21,397 nt of DNA. Source: a virus. Location: IMG/VR virus record IMGVR_UViG_3300008216_000102, positions 1 to 21,397 of that record. One strand, 5' to 3'. The position numbers were made by a program, and so were the translations under genes. The notes under the pieces were generated by a model. The model did no database searches. It saw only the letters and a program-made list of their open reading frames with translations, and was not told the DNA's origin. Of this stretch, positions 14,826-21,114 are shown piece after piece (within the stretch, counting starts at the first letter, position 1; every line of letters begins with the position of its first letter).

Positions 14826-15262
14826 TGACCAGTAGATTAGATAAGGATACGTACTTCTTAGAGATTGCCAAGACGGTAGCACAGAGGAGTACGTGTCCTC
14901 GTAGACAAGTAGGGTGTGTCTTAGTAGACAGTAAGAACCATATTGTAGCAACTGGGTATAACGGCGTTCCAACAGGGTTTCCTCATTGTATTGAGAACCC
15001 TTGCCCTGGAGTGAATTACCCATCGGGAGAAGGGTTAGACCATTGTGAAGCTATTCATGCAGAGGTTAATGCCTTTCTTCAAGTACGGTCTGACGATGAA
15101 TTGACAGCGTATATGACCGTGACACCATGCTTCACTTGTGGTAAAATGTTTGCTAATAGTAAAGTAAAAAGAATTGTAGCTTTAGAAGAGTATGTACATA
15201 CTCAGACAGCAAGGATGTTAAAAATGGCAGGGATAAAATCAGAGATATATGATAGTCACTAA
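14825..15262 (+). CDS. Deoxycytidylate (dCMP) deaminase
   Basis: 145 residues, the usual size for the family. The catalytic zinc site is clear: H78-A-E80 (Glu80 the proton shuttle) and P101-C102-x2-C105. The N-terminal part has the typical RSTCPRRQVGCVLVD and ATGYNG substrate-binding elements, and further Cys/His residues (C24, C55, C60, H73, C74) could form the second zinc site seen in phage dCMP deaminases. It converts dCMP to dUMP, the substrate of thymidylate synthase; ThyX is encoded 5 kb downstream. It starts by TAATG overlap with the SSB gene and overlaps the polymerase gene by 14 bases, so these three should be made together. Cytidine deaminase is less likely given the spacing and the context. 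Confidence 0.9.
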   Translation: MTSRLDKDTYFLEIAKTVAQRSTCPRRQVGCVLVDSKNHIVATGYNGVPTGFPHCIENPCPGVNYPSGEGLDHCEAIHAEVNAFLQVRSDDELTAYMTVTPCFTCGKMFANSKVKRIVALEEYVHTQTARMLKMAGIKSEIYDSH

Positions 15263-17237
15263 AGAAAAATTTAATGGGGCATTACAGGATTTAGCTACTT
15301 ATGATACATGGTGTGTAGATGTAGAGACTAATGGGTTAGATCCTTATGCATATAATCAAGTGTGTGGTGTAGGAATAGGGGGATATAAAGATGACCAAAC
15401 TACATCTAGCGTCTACTATTTCCCTTTCCTACACCATCAAGGAACTAATTTAGGTCAATGGGAACAGACACAACTAATAGAACAGCTAAACCAAGTGGAA
15501 ATATTATTAGGATATAACATTAAATTTGATTTACGCTTTCTAGAAAAGATGGGTGTGAAAGTAAATGGTCAAAAACTTATAGATGTGATTGTCCTTGTTA
15601 GGCTTTGTGCAGATATAGACGTTAGAGAATTTAGTTTAACGGAAACATTAAAGCGATACTATGGTCTTGAGGCTGCTGCATATGACATAGAGACTAAGAA
15701 GTGTCTAAAGCAGAACAAGTGGAATAAGGACTTCTCTATGGCACCTGTAGAGCTTCTGGGGCCATACTGTGAACAAGATGTCTACTGGACATTGGAGCTA
15801 TATAAAAGCTGCACTAAACAGATTCTTAAGATGAACCAAGAAGGTGTAGCAGATTTGGAAAGTCAATTAACTACTGTATTATATGACATGGAAGGAAGAG
15901 GAATTGAGATTGATAAGGAGTATGCAGTACAAGCAATAGCTAAAATAGATAAACGTAGCTGTGAAGTAGAGGAGCAAATATGGAAGTTAACAGGTTCCGA
16001 ATTTAATATCAGTAGCTCACAACAGGTCGGGGAAGTCTTAAATGGGTTAGGAATACATTCTCCTACTAAGACTCCGAAGGGGAAAGAATCCTGGGGAGAA
16101 GCGGCTCTGGTACAGATAAATAATCCTATTGCGGGGTTGATTAGACAATATCGCTCCCTGGAGAAATTGAAATCTACTTATTTAGAACCCTATATAGACC
16201 TAAATACTTTACACACAACTTTCTGTAATTGGGTAGTAGTTACTGGACGGCTATCTTCTAGAAGCCCAAACCTTCAGAATATTCCCAGAACCCATTTTAA
16301 TTTAGTAGATAAGAAACTCACTACAGAGGAACGAGATATAGTACGTGGACGTATTGAAGCTATCGTATCCACCAAAGGTGGGGTCTTTGACACTGAGTTG
16401 GATGATGATGTCTTGGATACTTGGGGCTTTGTTGGAGACGAATCTTTCGATGAAACCAACTCATTACAAATTTCTGTTAGGAGATTGTTTGTACCTAGGT
16501 CAGAATACTCTTTGATAGGCTTTGACTATTCTCAGATGGAGGTAAGAGTCTTCCTTAGTTATCTACAAAATTCAATAATGGATGAATTGATGCGTCAAGA
16601 CGGTATTGATTTTCATGGTGAAACCGCTAAGACAGCCTTTGATATGGTAGAAGGTCATTCTGAATTTAAGTTCTATAGGCAAATGGCAAAGAACATTACC
16701 TTTGGTATTATTTATGGGATTGGGAATAAGCGTTTGGCGTTACAGTTGCGTACTTCTCCACAAGAAGCCTCAAAGTATAAGAAAAAGTATTTCCAGGGTA
16801 TTGAGGGTGCAAAAGAATTCATTGATAAAGTATCTAAAACCATTGAACAACGGGGATGGGTACGTAATCGGTATGGACGGTTGTATCAAATTCCTGCTGC
16901 ATTAGCGTATAAAGGGGTAAATTATTTGGTACAGGGTACAAGTGCAGATATCTTAAATGAAAGGATGATAAAAGTCTATGAATATCTTAAAGATAAAAAG
17001 AGTAATATCCTGTTGCAAGTACACGATGAAATCATTTGTGAAATCCACGATGAAGAATTATCTGAAGTACCTCTCCAAATACAAAAATTATTAGAAGAAA
17101 ATAGTTTAGGTATCCCACTTAAGGTGGATATAGATGTATGCCAAGGGTCTTGGGCTGTAAAAAAAGATTGGTCTAAAATAACCTTGACACCCAAACTCCC
17201 ATATGCTACACTAGAAGAAGCAATAGATTGGAATTAA
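15249..17237 (+). CDS. polA: Family A DNA polymerase with 3'-5' exonuclease
   Basis: 662 residues, a Klenow-like enzyme without the 5' nuclease domain. The proofreading site is complete: Asp24 and Glu26 in VDVETNGLD, Asp94 in NIKFDLRF, and Tyr173-x3-Asp177 (DEDDy). The polymerase motifs are TGRLSSRSPNLQNIP (to ~346), motif A DYSQMEVR (Asp426), motif B RQMAKNITFGIIYG (Arg477, Lys481, Phe485, Tyr489), and motif C QVHDEI (His592-Asp593-Glu594). Phe485 is at the position that favours discrimination against dideoxynucleotides in this family. Between Arg347 and Arg411 there are about 63 residues where E. coli Pol I has fewer than 10, a clear insertion next to the active site. It starts 14 bases inside the dCMP deaminase gene. 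This is presumably the phage replicase. Confidence 0.93.
   Translation: MIVTKEKFNGALQDLATYDTWCVDVETNGLDPYAYNQVCGVGIGGYKDDQTTSSVYYFPFLHHQGTNLGQWEQTQLIEQLNQVEILLGYNIKFDLRFLEKMGVKVNGQKLIDVIVLVRLCADIDVREFSLTETLKRYYGLEAAAYDIETKKCLKQNKWNKDFSMAPVELLGPYCEQDVYWTLELYKSCTKQILKMNQEGVADLESQLTTVLYDMEGRGIEIDKEYAVQAIAKIDKRSCEVEEQIWKLTGSEFNISSSQQVGEVLNGLGIHSPTKTPKGKESWGEAALVQINNPIAGLIRQYRSLEKLKSTYLEPYIDLNTLHTTFCNWVVVTGRLSSRSPNLQNIPRTHFNLVDKKLTTEERDIVRGRIEAIVSTKGGVFDTELDDDVLDTWGFVGDESFDETNSLQISVRRLFVPRSEYSLIGFDYSQMEVRVFLSYLQNSIMDELMRQDGIDFHGETAKTAFDMVEGHSEFKFYRQMAKNITFGIIYGIGNKRLALQLRTSPQEASKYKKKYFQGIEGAKEFIDKVSKTIEQRGWVRNRYGRLYQIPAALAYKGVNYLVQGTSADILNERMIKVYEYLKDKKSNILLQVHDEIICEIHDEELSEVPLQIQKLLEENSLGIPLKVDIDVCQGSWAVKKDWSKITLTPKLPYATLEEAIDWN
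17184..17212 (+). promoter_or_regulatory. Candidate sigma-70 promoter before the recombination genes
   Basis: A perfect TTGACA at 17184-17189, a 17-base spacer, and TACACT (4 of 6) at 17207-17212, about 35 bases before ATG 17248. Transcription would begin near 17219 and include the ribosome binding site. It lies in the last codons of the polymerase gene. Confidence 0.42.
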
Positions 17238-17247
17238 GGAGGAACAA

Positions 17248-17466
17248 ATGGCTAAAGTAAGTATGCACTTAGGATTTACCTTTAGGGTAGGAGATTTATC
17301 TACAAATCAATATGGGAGAATAGATTATTCTATTGACCAGATAGACACAGAGTTACCTATAGATGACCAGTTAGACAATGTAGGGTTAGTGACAGATAAA
17401 GTTTGGGAAGTATTGAAAACTAAAGTAGATGACCAATTAGAGGTGTTGTTAGATGAAGGGAAGTAA
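17248..17466 (+). CDS. Small acidic protein of unknown function
   Basis: 72 residues with a strong AAGGAGG site at about 17236-17242 before the ATG. It starts with a possible strand (VSMHLGFTFRVGDL) and ends with an acidic helix (VWEVLKTKVDDQLEVLLDEG). It is rich in Asp, including IDQIDTELPIDDQLD. No family is recognised, and no catalytic motif or membrane segment is seen. It is the first gene after the candidate promoter at 17184, so it should be made with the MazG-like and RecA genes, and it overlaps the MazG-like gene by 14 bases. Small acidic phage proteins sometimes mimic DNA or bind host enzymes; that is only a possibility here. Confidence 0.6.
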   Translation: MAKVSMHLGFTFRVGDLSTNQYGRIDYSIDQIDTELPIDDQLDNVGLVTDKVWEVLKTKVDDQLEVLLDEGK

Positions 17467-17728
17467 AATCGTTCAAGAGTATGTTCTAGAAGATGTTAAA
17501 GAAGAGAGGGAGCGTCAAGACATTAAATGGGGTGACCAAATATCTAATTCACATGAATTGTGGAATGTAATTGGAGTAGAAGAAGTGGGAGAAGTGGCTA
17601 GGGCTATTTATGAGGCAGATAATATAGAGCATTTATACAATGAAATTATTCAAGTAGCTGCGGTTTACGTGGCTTGGGCTGAAAGTATAAAACGGTGGGA
17701 GGAAACTTGCTTTGAAACACACAGCTGA
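17453..17728 (+). CDS. MazG-like nucleotide pyrophosphohydrolase
   Basis: 91 residues, start ATG 17453 with GAGGTG at 17440-17445. The pattern EERERQDIKWGDQ, then VEEVGEVARAIYE (Glu43, Glu44, Glu47), then EIIQVAAVYVAWAES (Glu64) matches the all-alpha NTP pyrophosphatase (MazG/dUTPase-like) superfamily, where these acidic residues bind magnesium. The expected Asp of the usual EExxD second motif is not present: Glu64 is followed by IIQVAA, as in a phage subgroup that keeps one acidic residue. It would hydrolyse a nucleoside triphosphate to the monophosphate, perhaps dUTP or a damaged base, or an alarmone; substrate cannot be read from sequence. It overlaps genes on both sides (14 and 17 bases). 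Confidence 0.7.
   Translation: MKGSKIVQEYVLEDVKEERERQDIKWGDQISNSHELWNVIGVEEVGEVARAIYEADNIEHLYNEIIQVAAVYVAWAESIKRWEETCFETHS
17697..17702 (+). promoter_or_regulatory. Ribosome binding site supporting a TTG start for recA
   Basis: GGGAGG nine bases before TTG 17712. No in-frame ATG is close by, so TTG 17712 is the best-supported start of recA. Confidence 0.5.
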
Positions 17729-18740
17729 GGATGTTATTAACCAATTGTTAGGAGATAAGGATTTAGACTTACGAAGGGGAAGTAGTTCAGAGTTTAGTTA
17801 TGGACGAATTCCTTTTGGTATACCTGCCTTAGACCGTTTGACGGGTGGTGGGATACCTAAAAAGAGAATGACTATCCTATACGGGCCAAATAACGTAGGT
17901 AAATCTTATCTGGCTTCTCAGATATGTAAGAATGTTCAAGCTGAAGGTGGAACGGCTGGATGGATTGATACGGAATTGTCTTGGGATCATGAATGGATGG
18001 CGAAGTGTGGTGTGGATGTAGAAAATATTCTAGTGGCTCAACCCTCTACAGGAGAGAAAGCTTTTGGTATAGCTAGTCGTATGATGCAAGCAGGAGTTGG
18101 GGTAATTGTATTAGATAGTATAGCAGGGCTTGTCCCGGCTGCTGTACTGGAGCCAGCTAAAACGAAGACGGTAGAGGAGGATTTTAGTTATAATCCAATG
18201 GCATGGCAAGCCAGGTTTATTAATTCATCCCTCCCTAGATTATTGCCCAATCTACAAGAAGGGTCAGCATTTGTAGCTATTAATCAAATGAGAACAGGGC
18301 TTGGTAAGGTAGCATTAGATACTATGCCAGGAGGATTAGCGCAAACTTTCTTTGCCCATTTCTTGTTACAGGTACGTAGAGTGGGGTGGTTGGAAACATC
18401 TGATAAAGAGAAGATTGGTTTTGACATGGAAATACGTTTGAGGAAAACTAAAGTGGGTGGTGAGAACTGGAAGTCAGCTATTGTACCTTTTAAAGTAGAT
18501 GGTGGTATTGATATAATTGAAAGTTATATGCGGGATGGATTAGCTGAAGGCTTGATAGATAAGAAAGGGGCTTGGTATACTTATAAGGAACAACGGGCAC
18601 AAGGTATGAATGGGTTGAAAACATTGATGGTAACTAATGAAGTATTATTTGCCACGCTTGTAGCTGAATTAGGGGGAAAAGATGCTATTACCGAAGGATT
18701 ATACACAGCAGGAGAAGAAGATAGCGAATTGCCTGTCTAA
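17712..18740 (+). CDS. recA: RecA/UvsX-type recombinase
   Basis: 342 residues from a TTG start (GGGAGG upstream), near the ~350 of bacterial RecA. Walker A GPNNVGKS spans residues 58-65, the DTELS segment holds Glu88 in the position of the RecA catalytic Glu, and Walker B GVIVLDSIAGLVP ends near 142. The L2 region has NQMRTGLG (Gln192) and PGGLAQTFFAHFLLQVRR, the counterpart of RecA's GGxALKFYASVRL. The C-terminus is acidic (AGEEDSELPV), as in bacterial RecA. It should form filaments on single-stranded DNA and exchange strands. Its last 59 bases overlap the DUF559-type nuclease gene in the +1 frame. A slippery-looking G GGA AAA lies in register at 18674-18680. UvsX-like is an equally good label. 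Confidence 0.9.
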   Translation: MKHTAEDVINQLLGDKDLDLRRGSSSEFSYGRIPFGIPALDRLTGGGIPKKRMTILYGPNNVGKSYLASQICKNVQAEGGTAGWIDTELSWDHEWMAKCGVDVENILVAQPSTGEKAFGIASRMMQAGVGVIVLDSIAGLVPAAVLEPAKTKTVEEDFSYNPMAWQARFINSSLPRLLPNLQEGSAFVAINQMRTGLGKVALDTMPGGLAQTFFAHFLLQVRRVGWLETSDKEKIGFDMEIRLRKTKVGGENWKSAIVPFKVDGGIDIIESYMRDGLAEGLIDKKGAWYTYKEQRAQGMNGLKTLMVTNEVLFATLVAELGGKDAITEGLYTAGEEDSELPV

Positions 18741-18984
18741 CTTAGGGTTAAGATACACAGAACAATTTAATATTCTTAAATATACAGTGGACTTCTGGAT
18801 ACCGGAGTTAAGTATTGTCATTGAAGCAGATGGTCAGGTAGGTCATTTAAGGAAAGCTGATGCTAAACGGGATGCTGAATTACTAGCGGGACAGGATACT
18901 AAGATATCTCAAGTAGTGCATATTTCGGCAACAGATGTCCACGTAATTATGGAGGAACTATGTCAGGTGTTAGACAAATTATAA
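18682..18984 (+). CDS. DUF559/Vsr-like endonuclease
   Basis: 100 residues from ATG 18682, with AGGGGGA at 18671-18677 inside the recA gene as ribosome binding site. The sequence follows the DUF559/very-short-patch-repair nuclease pattern: a TQQEKKIANCLSNLGL helix, YTEQFNI, YTVDFWIPELSIVIEADG with catalytic Asp and Glu-x-Asp, GH, RDAELL, then a VVHISATDV strand. This is the restriction-endonuclease-like core, with residues ~37, 48 and 50 as the likely metal-binding acids. The first helix is part of the family pattern, so the long overlap with recA is likely real and not a misplaced start. It probably cuts DNA during recombination or repair; the specific substrate is unknown. Its end overlaps the next gene by 25 bases. 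Confidence 0.72.
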   Translation: MLLPKDYTQQEKKIANCLSNLGLRYTEQFNILKYTVDFWIPELSIVIEADGQVGHLRKADAKRDAELLAGQDTKISQVVHISATDVHVIMEELCQVLDKL

Positions 18985-19631
18985 AGAAACCCGCAAAACT
19001 GACTCAAGCTATCAATCAAGATGAATGGATATTAGCATCCTTAAGTGAACATTTAGGGCATATGAATACAAGAGTTAATCAAGGAGTCTTTTATCCATCT
19101 AATCTAGGTAACCCTTGTAATAGAATGTTGTACTTGGCCTATAATGGATTGTTACCACAACAATTTATAGAGCCTACTCTTCAACGTATTTTTGATTGTG
19201 GGGATGCTTTAGGGTATAGGTATGAAAAATATTTTAGAGACATGGATATTTTAATTGGGGCAGAGAGGGCAGTCCGTTGTGAAGACCCAGTAATTTCTGG
19301 ACGTATGGACTTTGTGATTAAACATAAGGAGCATGAGCTTTCAGTAGTGGAATTGAAATCTATTAATGATAGAGGGTTTAAAGCCCTCTTAGATAAGCCT
19401 AAAGCTGACCATTTAATTCAGCTTCAAATTTATTTACATCTCTCTAAAATTGAGCATGGTTCTGTGTTGTATGAAAATAAGAACAATCAAGAAGTAAAAG
19501 CTTTTGCTGTAAATTATGATCCTACTGTGTGGGCACAGATACAAGAGAGATGTCATACTATAATGGGATTGACTGATGTACCCCTTAGGTGTACAGGATT
19601 AAAGTATTGTCAATGTAAAGGAGTGTCATGA
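18960..19631 (+). CDS. Cas4/RecB-like PD-(D/E)XK nuclease
   Basis: 223 residues with GGAGG at 18951-18955 before the ATG. The PD-(D/E)XK core is clear: SGRMDFVI (Asp117), VVELKSIND (Glu131, Lys133), then HLIQLQIYLHL with Gln154 and Tyr158, the RecB-family QxxxY motif. Cys53 (SNLGNPCNR) plus a C-terminal Cys211-x5-Cys217-x1-Cys219 resemble the four cysteines that hold an iron-sulfur cluster in Cas4 and AddB, although the spacing differs. It probably acts as an exonuclease that makes single strands for RecA. No CRISPR array or other Cas protein is in the window, so a phage recombination role is far more likely than adaptation. It overlaps neighbours on both sides. Confidence 0.75.
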   Translation: MSGVRQIIKKPAKLTQAINQDEWILASLSEHLGHMNTRVNQGVFYPSNLGNPCNRMLYLAYNGLLPQQFIEPTLQRIFDCGDALGYRYEKYFRDMDILIGAERAVRCEDPVISGRMDFVIKHKEHELSVVELKSINDRGFKALLDKPKADHLIQLQIYLHLSKIEHGSVLYENKNNQEVKAFAVNYDPTVWAQIQERCHTIMGLTDVPLRCTGLKYCQCKGVS

Positions 19632-20149
19632 CCCAATTAAAACTAGAGAAGCGTGATAGTAAATGGAGTCCCTTTAAAGCCATAGGTCAAGCGGATAAAT
19701 TTATTGAAGACTTAATGGTACCTTCTATTGGAAAGGAATTAGCAGTTGACCAGAATTTAGATTTCCCTAATCTAATGAATGCAGACAATAAAAAACTAGA
19801 GCAGTTTCTTACTATGTATGGGGGAATTAAAATGTATTTAGAAACCCAACTAGCAGATATTGAAGCAACTAAAAATGCCCTGGATGCTGCATTTAATGAA
19901 AGTTATTCGACTGCTATTTATAGACTAGCTGAAGAACGGGAAGAAGCAGGAAAAAAGAAGTTTACTCAGAATGAATTACGGGGGGCAGTACTAGATAAAT
20001 ACGAAGCCTTAAAAGAATTACGTAGGGATATTATTGAACAGGAAGCCATACATAGAAAGGTTACTGGTTTGAAAGAAGCGTATGCTCAAGGGTTTCAGAC
20101 AGTTTCTAGGGTAGTTTCTTTGAGAACTTTTGGAGGTAACAATGCATAG
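19628..20149 (+). CDS. Helical protein, possible UvsY-like recombination mediator
   Basis: 173 residues, start overlapping the previous stop as ATGA, with GGAG nearby (19619-19622). Largely helical and charged: KLEQFLTMYGGIKMYLE, ATKNALDAAFNESYS, YEALKELRRDIIEQEA, and an end AYAQGFQTVSRVVSLRTFGG. The C-terminal outline (a long helix, a GF turn, a short helix, then R-x-F) recalls the end of T4 UvsY, which loads the RecA-like UvsX. This is a weak resemblance read by eye. The position between a RecA/nuclease group and ThyX fits a mediator or loader. Coiled-coil scaffold or unknown DNA-binding protein remain open. An A AAA AAG run at 19951-19957 is in slippery register but nothing around it supports frameshifting. 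Confidence 0.42.
   Translation: MTQLKLEKRDSKWSPFKAIGQADKFIEDLMVPSIGKELAVDQNLDFPNLMNADNKKLEQFLTMYGGIKMYLETQLADIEATKNALDAAFNESYSTAIYRLAEEREEAGKKKFTQNELRGAVLDKYEALKELRRDIIEQEAIHRKVTGLKEAYAQGFQTVSRVVSLRTFGGNNA
20132..20137 (+). promoter_or_regulatory. Ribosome binding site deciding the thyX start
   Basis: GGAGGT five bases before ATG 20142, inside the end of the preceding gene. The in-frame TTG at 20130 starts before this site and is rejected. Confidence 0.6.
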
Positions 20150-20942
20150 AGTAGAACCAGAAGTCTTTTTAATAGCAGAGCAAAGAGTTAGACACATGGA
20201 TTTATCTAGATATCTAACCCATATAGGTGCAAGCTGGTCATCGAATACTGTAAATGATTGTGAAGAACTAATTGAAGTCATGGGACGGGGCTGCTATAAA
20301 TCCTTTGGGACGGAGTTAAATCCAAATATTACTAAGGTACGCACCAACAACAAAGCCTACTTACAAAATATTATAAACATAGGACATGGTTCAGTGCTTG
20401 AACATGGGTGGGTTTCTTTTATGATATGTGATGTCAGTAGAGTAGTCACTCATGAGCTTGTAAGGCACAGAGCGGGTACCGCTATCTCTCAGGAGAGCCT
20501 AAGGTTCCTTAGGCTAGAAGACATGGGTCTATGGATACCTAAAGCATATGAAGGTGACCCCTATTCGGAAGAGATTTTTGAGGAAACTTGGGAATATCTA
20601 GAGCTTCAATATACCAGACTGATAGAACGGGCCGAAGCCATTGAAGGTCAAGACTTCGATGACCTACCCTTTTCTAAAAAGAAGTATTATACGTCAGCTG
20701 CTAGAAGGGTAGCTCCTATTGGCCTTGCTACTAATATAGGATGGTCATGTAACATAAGGTCTGCGAGGCATATAATTGAAATGAGAACGGATGAACATGC
20801 AGAAGAAGAAATAAGGCTGGTCTTTAATAAGATTGGAGATATTCTAAAGGATGAGTATCCTTCCTTATTTGGAGATTATGAATTGGTAGGTAATGGAATG
20901 GATGGAAATTCGGAATGGCAAACTGAACATAGGAAGGTGTAA
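20142..20942 (+). CDS. thyX: Flavin-dependent thymidylate synthase ThyX
   Basis: 266 residues from ATG 20142, inside the usual ThyX range. The diagnostic motif is RHRAGTAISQES at residues 108-119; GHGSVLEH at 81-88 matches the FAD/dUMP-binding H-x-S-x2-E-H segment, and NIRSARHIIEMRTDEHAEEEIR in the C-terminal part matches the family's N-x-R...R...E-I-R region with the catalytic arginine. It makes dTMP from dUMP using methylene-tetrahydrofolate and FAD, which with dCMP deaminase supplies thymine nucleotides. The RHR motif has one residue more before the conserved Ser than the textbook RHR-x7-S; I believe some phage and actinobacterial ThyX share this, but did not check. An inverted repeat lies in this motif's DNA. 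It overlaps the previous gene by 8 bases. Confidence 0.92.
   Translation: MHRVEPEVFLIAEQRVRHMDLSRYLTHIGASWSSNTVNDCEELIEVMGRGCYKSFGTELNPNITKVRTNNKAYLQNIINIGHGSVLEHGWVSFMICDVSRVVTHELVRHRAGTAISQESLRFLRLEDMGLWIPKAYEGDPYSEEIFEETWEYLELQYTRLIERAEAIEGQDFDDLPFSKKKYYTSAARRVAPIGLATNIGWSCNIRSARHIIEMRTDEHAEEEIRLVFNKIGDILKDEYPSLFGDYELVGNGMDGNSEWQTEHRKV
20496..20515 (+). repeat. Perfect inverted repeat inside thyX
   Basis: AGCCTAAGG (20496-20504), two bases TT, CCTTAGGCT (20507-20515): nine-base arms. It encodes part of SLRFLRL next to the RHR motif. It could fold in RNA with a 4-base loop, or be a protein-binding palindrome. It has no T-run after it, so it is not a normal terminator. Confidence 0.5.
20931..20939 (+). 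promoter_or_regulatory. Ribosome binding site deciding the start at 20944
   Basis: AGGAAGGTG at the end of thyX, about four to six bases before ATG 20944. The upstream in-frame ATG at 20893 would overlap thyX by 50 bases and has no such site. Confidence 0.5.
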
Positions 20943-20943
20943 T

Positions 20944-21114
20944 ATGGATGAGCATATTCTACTTGATTTAGTAGTCCAGGCAGAAATTATATTGAAAGGC
21001 ATTCATTATGGAGTGTTTGTTCAAGACATTGATACAGTTCGGAAAGCTGTGATAGACTTAAAGGATTGTGCTGACACTATGGATAGCATTGTAGAAGATG
21101 ATTTCGGGGAATAA
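20944..21114 (+). CDS. Small acidic helical protein of unknown function
   Basis: 56 residues from ATG 20944, beginning with a hydrophobic helix (ILLDLVVQAEIILKG) and continuing with FVQDIDTVRKAVIDLKDCADTMDSIVEDDFGE, which is acidic and probably helical. An earlier ATG at 20893 would add 17 residues but overlaps thyX and has a poor ribosome binding site. I do not recognise the family. It lies between ThyX and the resolvase and overlaps the latter by 17 bases, so it is likely co-translated with it. A partner or regulatory subunit role is possible but unsupported. Confidence 0.5.
   Translation: MDEHILLDLVVQAEIILKGIHYGVFVQDIDTVRKAVIDLKDCADTMDSIVEDDFGE

Noticed and set aside
16702-16905. Alternative + strand frame of 67 codons within the polymerase gene.
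   Set aside because: It overlaps the polymerase motif B region entirely and has no ribosome site or family pattern.
18960-19631. Cas4-like protein as sign of a CRISPR system.
   Set aside because: No repeats or other Cas proteins are present; the neighbours are RecA and phage replication genes.
19951-19957. A AAA AAG heptamer in register in the UvsY-like gene.
   Set aside because: A -1 slip stops after five residues, no supporting structure seen, and Lys-rich helices create such runs by chance.
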